Assembly (NCBI GenBank): GCA_964468685.1
Contig: CAYXUH010000041.1
Coordinates: forward strand, 1 to 14,301
DNA length: 14,301 nt
Direction: 5' to 3'
DNA from: UBA6078 sp964468685
GTDB taxonomy: Bacteria > Desulfobacterota > Syntrophia > Syntrophales > UBA2210
In this document: piece after piece, positions 6,680 to 12,838 of the stretch
Numbering within the stretch: position 1 is the stretch's first letter
Layout of the letters: every line of letters begins with the position of its first letter
Notes under the pieces: model-generated
Database searches by the model: none
The model's input: the letters and a program-made list of their open reading frames with translations, nothing else
Told to the model about the DNA's origin: nothing
Made by a program: the position numbers and the translations under genes

Positions 6680-7444
6680 CTATTTAAAACTGCCCCGAAT
6701 GAGCTCCGCCAGGGCTTCGGGATCATCCTTTTCGACCAATTCCTTCAGGCGGGAGAGACTCTGTTCATAGATCGCGATGATTTTGAGGATGTCCGGGTTA
6801 CCGGTGATGATATCCGCGTAGAGCCGGGTGTTGTTGGTGCAGGTCTTTTCGATGATGGCCAGTTTCGTATCGAAGAAGGGGGTGGAGAAACGCTTCAGTT
6901 CGGCAAGGTCGACGCCGGTTTCTTTCAGGGCAAGACCCATCGTGATGGTGTCCAAGTGGTTCAGGCCCTGGACAATAGACATCATCTCGTCGTGTCTCCT
7001 GAGTGCCACATCGAAGACATTGGCCCCTCTCTTACGGAAGAGTTCGTCCGGCCAGCCCGACCATTTATCTATCCTGGCCGGGCACATCGCTATATTTTGC
7101 CCCTCGATCGACGGGACATCCGGGCCGAAGAGGGGGTGGCACCCCAGAACCTCCGAGCGGGAAGAGGCGAGCATCGCCCTGACCGGCTCCTCCTTCAGGG
7201 AGGTAAAGTCCATCAGGAGGGACCCCTCCTTCATCTTCGGGGCCACCTCTTCGATGACCTTAGCGGTGGCATTGATCGGCACGCTGACGATGACGACCCG
7301 GCAGGTCCGGGCCATCTCATCCAGACCCATGCCGGTCGTTCTCCCCGACACATGGACGGTGTACCCCTCCCCCCTGAAGAAGTCGGCGAACCACCTCCCG
7401 ATACCGCCGGTGCCGCCGATGATCCCTATCTCGAATGCGTCCAT
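6680..7444 (-). CDS. tyrA: Prephenate dehydrogenase (tyrosine biosynthesis)
   Basis: This cytoplasmic enzyme oxidatively decarboxylates prephenate to 4-hydroxyphenylpyruvate using NAD(P)+. The N-terminus has the Rossmann loop GGTGGIG (10-16) after strand FEIGIIG (4-10). VVIVSVPINAT (50-60) and DFTSLKE (79-85) match the second half of the cofactor fold. GCHPLFGPD (101-109) carries the catalytic histidine (His103), and VQGLNHL (158-164) begins the helical dimerisation domain. At 254 residues it is a short, monofunctional form without chorismate mutase or ACT domains, so feedback by tyrosine through an ACT domain is not expected. ATG 7444 has only a weak GAGA upstream. It lies 159 bases downstream of trpA on the same strand, with a palindromic element between them, so it may be the last gene of the aromatic operon or separately expressed. 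Arogenate specificity cannot be excluded. Confidence 0.9.
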   Translation of the reverse strand: MDAFEIGIIGGTGGIGRWFADFFRGEGYTVHVSGRTTGMGLDEMARTCRVVIVSVPINATAKVIEEVAPKMKEGSLLMDFTSLKEEPVRAMLASSRSEVLGCHPLFGPDVPSIEGQNIAMCPARIDKWSGWPDELFRKRGANVFDVALRRHDEMMSIVQGLNHLDTITMGLALKETGVDLAELKRFSTPFFDTKLAIIEKTCTNNTRLYADIITGNPDILKIIAIYEQSLSRLKELVEKDDPEALAELIRGSFK

Positions 7445-7488
7445 GGTTGTTCTCGTTTCGTATACGTCTTATGCGACAGTAAAAAACT

Positions 7489-7590
7489 TGTCATTTCGAA
7501 TCCCGCTTTATTGGGATGAGAAATCTTAACAATACAAACCCGGCAAATCGGGGTAAAAATACAAGATTTCTTCCTGCGGTCGAAATGACA
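7489..7590. repeat. About 102-base element with terminal inverted repeats between trpA and tyrA
   Basis: The ends are TGTCATTTCGA (7489-7499) and TCGAAATGACA (7580-7590), a perfect 11-base inverted repeat. A second nested pair, AGAAATCTT (7519-7527) and AAGATTTCT (7563-7571), is also perfect. Inside are two small hairpins, ATCCC/GGGAT (7500-7504, 7513-7517) and ACCCG/CGGGGT (7538-7554). No gene is encoded. The GTCATTTCGA...AGAAATCTT pattern belongs to a widespread class of bacterial dispersed palindromic repeats of MITE type. No clear target duplication was found. It ends 13 bases past the trpA stop and could act as a pause, processing or weak termination structure. No U-run follows it. Confidence 0.75.
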
Positions 7591-7603
7591 TCCTATTTGT
7601 TTT

Positions 7604-8416
7604 TTACGTGGCCGGCCGTCTGTCTGAAATGGCCTCTTTGATATCTCTAGCATAACCGGCAACGATATTCACCATGTTATTTGCGCCACTGTTCTCCTCA
7701 ATCAGACGGACGAAGGCGCTCCCGATGACGATCCCGTCGGTATGGGGCGCGATCTCGCGGGCCTGCTCGGATGTCGATATCCCGAACCCAACAGCGACCG
7801 GGAGCCCGGTCACGGCCCGTATCCGTTCCACATCCCTCTTGATATCGGCGGCTCGTGGTTTCAGAGTCCCGGTGACACCGGTGATGGAGATATAGTAGAG
7901 GAATCCCCCAGCCTCCCGCGCGATCTTCCGTATTCTCTCGTCGGTGCTCGTCGGCGCGATGAGGGAGATGAAGTCGATCCCCGCCCGGTTCGTGTACCTT
8001 CGCAGTTCCCCGGCCTCCTCCGGGGGGAGGTCGACGACCAGTATCCCGTCAACGCCAACCGCCCGCGCCCTCTTGGCGAAGGGTTCGTTCCCGTAGCTGA
8101 GGATCGGGTTGTAATAGCCGAAGAGGACAATCGGTATCTCGCTGACTTTTCTTATCGCCTCGATCATCTCCAATATGCCGGAGAGGGTCGTCCCGCTCTC
8201 GAGGGCCCGGTGGGAGGCGGCCTGGATGATGGGACCGTCGGCCGTCGGATCGGAGAAGGGAACCCCGATCTCGAGGATGTCGACACCCGCGCTATCCAGC
8301 CCCAGTATGATCTCTCTAGTCGTCGCCAGATTCGGATCTCCCGCCGTCAGATAGGCGATCAGGGCCTTTGACCCCTCTTCCCTTAACGTCCTGAATCTCT
8401 CTTCAATCCTGCTCAC
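7604..8416 (-). CDS. trpA: Tryptophan synthase alpha subunit
   Basis: TrpA cleaves indole-3-glycerol phosphate to indole and glyceraldehyde-3-phosphate and passes indole through a tunnel to TrpB in the alpha2-beta2 complex. The 270-residue TIM barrel has the catalytic pair Glu49 (LEIGVPFSDP, 48-57) and Asp60 (TADGP, 58-62). Loop 6 region SITGVTG (177-183) and the phosphate-binding GFGIST (210-215) and GSAF (232-235) are intact. Length is normal. The start is a GTG at 8416 whose bases overlap the trpB stop as GTGA, with GGAGGG upstream inside trpB, so translation is probably coupled to trpB. It is the last trp gene. Its stop is followed almost at once by the palindromic element at 7489-7590. 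Confidence 0.97.
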   Translation of the reverse strand: MSRIEERFRTLREEGSKALIAYLTAGDPNLATTREIILGLDSAGVDILEIGVPFSDPTADGPIIQAASHRALESGTTLSGILEMIEAIRKVSEIPIVLFGYYNPILSYGNEPFAKRARAVGVDGILVVDLPPEEAGELRRYTNRAGIDFISLIAPTSTDERIRKIAREAGGFLYYISITGVTGTLKPRAADIKRDVERIRAVTGLPVAVGFGISTSEQAREIAPHTDGIVIGSAFVRLIEENSGANNMVNIVAGYARDIKEAISDRRPAT

Positions 8417-9609
8417 GCCAGATCACCCTCCCCTCTCTCTTCGATAATGCCGAGGTCCTTGTCACCCCTCCCCGACAGGTTGACGATGATGACTTTTTTC
8501 CGGTCCAGCGTGGGGGCAAGTTTCATCGTGTAGGCGATGGCGTGCGCGCTCTCCATGGCGGGGATAATCCCCTCGCACCGCGACAGGAACATGAAGGCAT
8601 CGACGGCTTGATCGTCGTCGATCGTCACGTAACGGGCCCTCCCCGTCTCGTGAAAGTGGCTGTGCTCTGGGCCGACGCCGGGATAGTCGAGACCGGCCGC
8701 GATGGAGGAGGCATCGCATACCTGGCCGCCGTCGTCCTGGAGGAGATAGGTCTTGTTCCCGTGGAGGACACCGAGCCTCCCCGCCGATATGCTCGCCGCG
8801 TGTTTCCCCGTCGCGATCCCGAACCCCGCGGCCTCCACGCCGATGAGCTCGACGGTCGGATCATTCCGGAAGGGCCAGAAGAGGCCCATGGCGTTGCTCC
8901 CGCCTCCCACACAGGCGATCAGGATATCGGGAAGTCTCCCCTCCCGTTTCAGGATCTGCCGCTTCGTCTCCCTGCCGATCACGGTCTGGAAGTCGCGTAC
9001 CATCATCGGATAGGGGTGGGGGCCCGCCGTGCTGCCAATGACGTAAAAGGTGTCCTTTACACGCGAGACCCACTGGCGCATCGCCTCGTTCATGGCGTCC
9101 TTGAGTGTGCCGGTCCCGGACGAAACGGGAATAACCTCCGCGCCGAGGATCTTCATCCGCAGGACATTGGGGGCCTGCCGACGGATATCCTCCTCCCCCA
9201 TGAAGACGCGGCACTCCATACCGAAGAGGGCCGCCACGGTGGCGGTCGCCACGCCGTGCTGGCCGGCTCCCGTCTCCGCCATGATTCTCGTTTTCCCCAT
9301 CCTCCGCGCGAGGAGCGCCTGCCCCAGGGTGTTGTTGATCTTGTGGGCCCCCGTGTGGTTGAGGTCTTCGCGCTTCAGGTAGATCTTTGCGCCCCCTATC
9401 CTTTCCGTCAGCCCCTTCGCGAGATAGAGGGGCGTCTCCCGCCCCGAGTATTCACGGAGGTAGGCGGCAAGTTCCCTTCGGAACGCCGGGTCCCTCTTCG
9501 CGTCGCGGTAGGCCTCCTCCAACTCCAGGAGGGCGGGCATCAGCGTCTCGGCCGCGTAGCGCCCCCCGAAAGCACCGAAGTGCCCCTTCCTGTCAGGCAT
9601 TGTTTTCAT
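8413..9609 (-). CDS. trpB: Tryptophan synthase beta subunit
   Basis: TrpB is the PLP enzyme that joins indole and serine to give tryptophan. From the chosen start it is 398 residues. KREDLNHTGAHKINN (79-93) carries the PLP lysine Lys90. AETGAGQHG (111-119) contains the catalytic Glu112. VGGGSNAMG (234-242) binds the PLP phosphate, and NLSGRGDKD (377-385) is the conserved C-terminal block. It is a TrpB1-type protein by these motifs and its length. ATG 9609 (MKTMPDRKGHFG) is chosen because the family starts near GHFGxFGGR. It overlaps the trpF stop by 17 bases. Alternative starts are ATG 9600 (8-base overlap) and ATG 9645. The frame is open to 9669, but the extra residues are unlike the family. 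It overlaps trpA by four bases downstream. Confidence 0.96.
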   Translation of the reverse strand: MKTMPDRKGHFGAFGGRYAAETLMPALLELEEAYRDAKRDPAFRRELAAYLREYSGRETPLYLAKGLTERIGGAKIYLKREDLNHTGAHKINNTLGQALLARRMGKTRIMAETGAGQHGVATATVAALFGMECRVFMGEEDIRRQAPNVLRMKILGAEVIPVSSGTGTLKDAMNEAMRQWVSRVKDTFYVIGSTAGPHPYPMMVRDFQTVIGRETKRQILKREGRLPDILIACVGGGSNAMGLFWPFRNDPTVELIGVEAAGFGIATGKHAASISAGRLGVLHGNKTYLLQDDGGQVCDASSIAAGLDYPGVGPEHSHFHETGRARYVTIDDDQAVDAFMFLSRCEGIIPAMESAHAIAYTMKLAPTLDRKKVIIVNLSGRGDKDLGIIEERGEGDLA

Positions 9610-10285
9610 CGTCCCGCCCTGTCCTTTTTGAGTTTTGGTGATCATGAAAAATGGTCTCCTCTTTTCCACCCGCGCTCCGGCGGATCATCCCGATAATCTC
9701 CCTCACCCTGTCGTGATCCTTCCTCCCCGGCGAGGATTCGACACCGCTGTTAATATCCACGGCATGCGGCGAGACGGACGCGATCGCGCCCTGTATGTTC
9801 GAGCTGTTCAGACCGCCGGAGAGGATCAGGGGAACGGATTCTCCAATTGTCCTGGCCAGTTCCCAGTTCGATGTCTTCCCCGTCCCGCCATAGAGGCCGG
9901 GGGCAAAGGCATCCACAAGGACTGCCCTGACCGGGTAGTCAACTATCCCCTCAAGATCATCCACACCCTGAGGAGAGAGGGCCTTGATGACCATCGAGGA
10001 GGGAAACTGTTGGCAGAACTCCGGTGTCTCGTCCCCGTGGAGCTGGAGGAGATCGAGGCCGCAGACCACGGCGATCTCCTCGATCCGCTCGGGATCATCG
10101 TTGACAAAGACCCCGACCTTCGCGACCGTGCGCGGAAGGGCGGCGATGATCTCGCGCGCCCGCCCCGGCGACACGCAGCGCGGGCTTTTCAGGTAAAAGA
10201 TGAAGCCCAGCGCGTCGACACCGGCCTCACAAGCGGCCAGGGCGTCATCGGGATCGGTGATCCCGCAAATCTTTATCTCTATCAT
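9593..10285 (-). CDS. trpF: Phosphoribosylanthranilate isomerase with an unusual C-terminal tail
   Basis: TrpF carries out the Amadori rearrangement of phosphoribosylanthranilate to CdRP. In the 230-residue product, catalytic Cys7 (KICGIT, 5-10) and Asp126 (LVDAF, 123-127) are present, with QLHGDE (81-86), GGTGKTSNW (133-141), LSGGLN (155-160) and DINSGVESSPGRKD (177-190). The barrel is therefore complete by about residue 204. The usual length is close to 205, and the last 25 or so residues (KEETIFHDHQNSKRTGRDDE and three more) are a hydrophilic extension not typical of the family. It spans the trpB leader and start. ATG 10285 is chosen over GTG 10300 because GAGGGAG lies at good spacing before the ATG. 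There are 11 bases between the trpC stop and this start. It is unfused to trpC, unlike the enteric bifunctional protein. Confidence 0.95.
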   Translation of the reverse strand: MIEIKICGITDPDDALAACEAGVDALGFIFYLKSPRCVSPGRAREIIAALPRTVAKVGVFVNDDPERIEEIAVVCGLDLLQLHGDETPEFCQQFPSSMVIKALSPQGVDDLEGIVDYPVRAVLVDAFAPGLYGGTGKTSNWELARTIGESVPLILSGGLNSSNIQGAIASVSPHAVDINSGVESSPGRKDHDRVREIIGMIRRSAGGKEETIFHDHQNSKRTGRDDENNA

Positions 10286-10296
10286 CGCTTGCTCCC

Positions 10297-11079
10297 TCAC
10301 GTGTCCAGAAGTTCCCTGAGCGCCGCGCCGATGTCGGACGCTCTCATCAGCGTTTCACCGACGAGAAAGGTATGAATCCCCGCTTTCATCAGCCGTTCGA
10401 TATCCCCCCGTCCCTCGATGCCGCTCTCGCTGACGACAACCTTCCCGGCGGGAACGAGGGGCGCCAGATCCAGACTGGTGGCCAGGTCGGTGGAGAAGGT
10501 TTTCAGGTTCCGGTTGTTGATCCCGATGATCCCCGCCCCGGCGGCGAGGGCCCTCTCCAGCTCCTCCCGGGAATGTACCTCGACGAGAGATGCCAGCCCC
10601 AGTGATTCGGCCAGTTCTATAAAGTCGGCGAGCATCGTGCCCTCCAGTATGGCGGCGATGAGGAGGACAGCGTCTGCCCCGATAATCCTCGTCTCGCAGA
10701 TCTGGTAGGCGTCTATGATGAAATCCTTCCTGAGGAGGGGGAGCAAAACCCGCTTTTGTATCTCGGACAGGTACGCCTTCTTCCCCTCGAAGAAGGTCTC
10801 GTCCGTCAGGACAGAGATGGCCGCGGCCCCGTTCTCTTCGTAGAGGGAGGCTATGGCGAGGGGATCGAAGTCCTCCCTGATCCTCCCCTTCGACGGTGAT
10901 GAGCGCTTCACCTCGGCGATGACGGCACAGTCCGCACCGCTGATCGCCGCCTCGAAGTTACGCGGAGTCGGCCTGTCCAGGGCGGCCTGCCTCATCGCGT
11001 CGAGTGAGGTCGTTTCCCTCAGGCGCGCGACCTCTGCTCTCTTTACTTCTACGATCCGGTCCAGAATCATCGTCTCCAT
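10297..11079 (-). CDS. trpC: Indole-3-glycerol-phosphate synthase
   Basis: TrpC closes the indole ring of CdRP with loss of CO2 and water. The 260-residue TIM barrel shows AEVKRSSPSKG (55-65) with catalytic Lys58, LRKDF (116-120) with Lys118, LVEVHS (165-170) with Glu167, GINNRNLKTF (186-195), and SESGI (217-221) for phosphate binding. All key residues are in place and length is normal. ATG 11079 is chosen. It shares one base with the trpD stop as TGATG, a classic coupling arrangement. A second ATG three codons on (11070) follows GGAG too closely. The frame remains open to 11142, but those residues are encoded inside trpD and look unlike the family. It lies 11 bases upstream of trpF. Confidence 0.96.
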   Translation of the reverse strand: METMILDRIVEVKRAEVARLRETTSLDAMRQAALDRPTPRNFEAAISGADCAVIAEVKRSSPSKGRIREDFDPLAIASLYEENGAAAISVLTDETFFEGKKAYLSEIQKRVLLPLLRKDFIIDAYQICETRIIGADAVLLIAAILEGTMLADFIELAESLGLASLVEVHSREELERALAAGAGIIGINNRNLKTFSTDLATSLDLAPLVPAGKVVVSESGIEGRGDIERLMKAGIHTFLVGETLMRASDIGAALRELLDT

Positions 11080-12089
11080 CAGCTGTTGCTCATCTCTATC
11101 AGGGCCTGTAGCTTCTTGATCGCCGCGCCGCTGTCGATACACTCCTCGGCCAGGGCGATCCCCTCCCGGACGGTCTTCGCCTTCTCCCCCGCCACAATGG
11201 CCAGGGCGGCGTTGAGGAGGACGACCTTCCGGCAGGCCCCGTTCTTCCCCGATAGGGCGTCCTTCGTAATCTGCGCGTTCGATGATGCATCGCTCCCGCG
11301 AAGCTCCTCGACGCCATACGCCTCACCGAAGAGATCGACCGGGTTGATGTTGTAGGTGGTGATCATACCGTCCTGCAGCTCGGAGACGCGTGTCTCCCAC
11401 GTTACCGTGGCCTCATCGAGGCCGTCGGAGCCGTGGACCACGAAGGCCCGCTTCGTCCCGAGATTCTTCAAGACGCCGGCGAACATCTCCGTCAGCGCGG
11501 GATCGTAGACCCCGATGAGCTGTGAGGTCGCCCCGGCTGGGTTCGTGAGAGGTCCCAGCATGTTGAATATGGTCCGTATCCCGATCTCCCGGCGCGGCCC
11601 GATGGCATACTTCATAGCGCCGTGGAGCCGGGGGGCGAAGAGAAAGCCGATCCCGATCTGCTGGATGCATTCCTCCACGACCTCCGGCCCGACGCTGATA
11701 TTCACGCCGAGGGCCTCGAGGACGTCCGCGCTTCCGCAGCCGCTGGAGACGGCCCTGTTTCCGTGTTTCGCCACGGTGATCCCCGCCGCTGCCACGACGA
11801 AGGCCACCGTCGTGGAGATGTTGAAGGTGTTCATCCCGTCCCCCCCGGTCCCGCAGGTATCGACAATGGTCGATGAGCGGGCGTCGATCCGCGTCGCCTT
11901 CTGCCGCATGATCCGGGCCGCTCCTGTGACCTCATCGACCGTCTCCCCCTTGAGCCGCAGGGCCGTGATGAAGGCCGCTATCTGCGCATCCGTGGCCTTC
12001 CCCTCCATCACCTCGTCCATCACCTCCATCATCTCGCGCTCTGCGAGGTCCTCCTTGCCGACTACCTTTCCGATTGCCTCTCTGATCAT
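11079..12089 (-). CDS. trpD: Anthranilate phosphoribosyltransferase
   Basis: TrpD transfers phosphoribosyl from PRPP to anthranilate. The product is 336 residues and is not fused to the TrpG glutaminase. An N-terminal helical domain (1-70) precedes VDTCGTGGDG (76-85), the PRPP-binding glycine-rich loop, then NIST (90-93), KHGNRAVSS (108-116) and SADVLEALG (120-128), all diagnostic. ATG 12089 is chosen over the in-frame GTG 12098 because AAGGAG lies eight bases before the ATG and only three before the GTG, and family members begin with MI(R/K)EAI. Upstream is a 122-base gap to the trpG stop, the only real gap among the trp genes, filled by a palindromic element. Downstream it joins trpC by TGATG. 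Confidence 0.96.
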   Translation of the reverse strand: MIREAIGKVVGKEDLAEREMMEVMDEVMEGKATDAQIAAFITALRLKGETVDEVTGAARIMRQKATRIDARSSTIVDTCGTGGDGMNTFNISTTVAFVVAAAGITVAKHGNRAVSSGCGSADVLEALGVNISVGPEVVEECIQQIGIGFLFAPRLHGAMKYAIGPRREIGIRTIFNMLGPLTNPAGATSQLIGVYDPALTEMFAGVLKNLGTKRAFVVHGSDGLDEATVTWETRVSELQDGMITTYNINPVDLFGEAYGVEELRGSDASSNAQITKDALSGKNGACRKVVLLNAALAIVAGEKAKTVREGIALAEECIDSGAAIKKLQALIEMSNS

Positions 12090-12121
12090 GACACGCACTC
12101 CTTTCCTTCATTATGCCTAAT

Positions 12122-12267
12122 ACCTTCGTAAAAAGTCAGATTTCCCCTCCCCTGGCGGGAGGGGATCAAGGGGAGGGGGCGTAAGTGTATAAAACAATCT
12201 CGCATTTACCCTCACCCCAACCCTCTCCCATTAAGGGAGAGGGAGCATTCTTGACTTTTTCCGAGGT
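12122..12267. repeat. Palindromic element inserted between trpG and trpD
   Basis: The borders are AAAAAGTCA (12130-12138) and TGACTTTTT (12252-12260), perfect inverted repeats. They extend with mismatches to ACCTTCGT on the left and CCGAGGT on the right. Inside are two GC-rich hairpins: CCCCTCCC/GGGAGGGG (12144-12151 and 12157-12164, 5-base loop) and CCCTCTCCC/GGGAGAGGG (12221-12229 and 12235-12243, 5-base loop). A third block, GGGGAGGGG (12170-12178), can compete for the same arm as the first hairpin. The borders resemble the common deltaproteobacterial CGTAAAAAGTC repeats, and the cores resemble widespread CCCTCACCC...CCCTCTCCC repeats. The right part is read through as the end of trpG. No gene is contained, so it is a non-autonomous element. 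Confidence 0.7.
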
Positions 12268-12838
12268 CATCATGTCTCATATCGAGAAAATTCTTGATGA
12301 TCCTCTTTCCGTTCGGCGTCAGGATCGACTCGGGGTGAAACTGTATCCCCTCCACCGGGTATTGGTGGTGCCGGACGCCCATGATCTCCCCCTCCTCGGT
12401 CTCGGCGCTGATCTCAAGACAGGGCGGCAGGGAATCCTTTCTCAGAATAAGAGAATGGTACCTCCCCGCCTCGAAGGGACTGGGGACCCCCCTGAAGATC
12501 GTCCTCCCGTCGTTGATAATCCCGGAGGTCTTGCCGTGCATCAGCCGGTCTGCCCTGACGACATCGGCCCCGAAGGCGTAGCCGATCGCCTGGTGACCCA
12601 GGCAGACCCCCATGATGGGGATGGTTGTGTGGAACCGCCTGATGACATCCACGGTGAGCCCCGCATTTTCCGGTGAACCGGGACCGGGGGACAGAAAGAT
12701 CTCATCGGGGTGCAACTCCTCGATCTGATCGAGGGTGATCTCGTCGTTGCGGTAGACCACGACCTCTTCGCCCAGCTGTCCAAGATACTGGACGAGGTTG
12801 TGGGTAAATGAATCATAGTTATCAATCATCAGAATCAT
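12212..12838 (-). CDS. trpG: Anthranilate synthase glutaminase subunit, with repeat-encoded C-terminus
   Basis: TrpG frees ammonia from glutamine for TrpE. The class I glutaminase fold is complete: LSPGPGSPENAG (49-60), nucleophile Cys79 in GVCLGHQ (77-83), and the catalytic pair in QFHPES (166-171), His168 and Glu170. The expected end is near IIKNFLDM (180-187). The product continues to 208 residues. From about residue 192 the codons lie inside the palindromic element at 12122-12267, giving the tail GKSQECSLSLNGRGLG. ATG 12838 overlaps the trpE stop as ATGA, with GGAG seven bases upstream inside trpE. Activity should be kept because the tail lies after the catalytic triad. It may also serve 4-amino-4-deoxychorismate synthesis, as single TrpG proteins do in some bacteria, but there is no evidence for that here. 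Confidence 0.95.
   Translation of the reverse strand: MILMIDNYDSFTHNLVQYLGQLGEEVVVYRNDEITLDQIEELHPDEIFLSPGPGSPENAGLTVDVIRRFHTTIPIMGVCLGHQAIGYAFGADVVRADRLMHGKTSGIINDGRTIFRGVPSPFEAGRYHSLILRKDSLPPCLEISAETEEGEIMGVRHHQYPVEGIQFHPESILTPNGKRIIKNFLDMRHDDLGKSQECSLSLNGRGLG

Noticed and set aside
6506..7519. A 337-residue plus-strand frame across the ATPase start and tyrA
   Set aside because: It is antisense to tyrA, has a low-complexity Gly/Asp/Arg composition and no motif; TyrA on the minus strand explains the sequence.
8542..9696. A 384-residue open frame antisense to trpB
   Set aside because: It mirrors the GC-rich trpB coding frame, is rich in Arg, Pro and Gly without any family motif, and the opposite strand encodes a clear TrpB.
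12144..12164. Intrinsic terminator between trpG and trpD
   Set aside because: The stem is strong, but the T-run in the transcript begins about eight bases after it instead of directly, so it does not meet the usual pattern.
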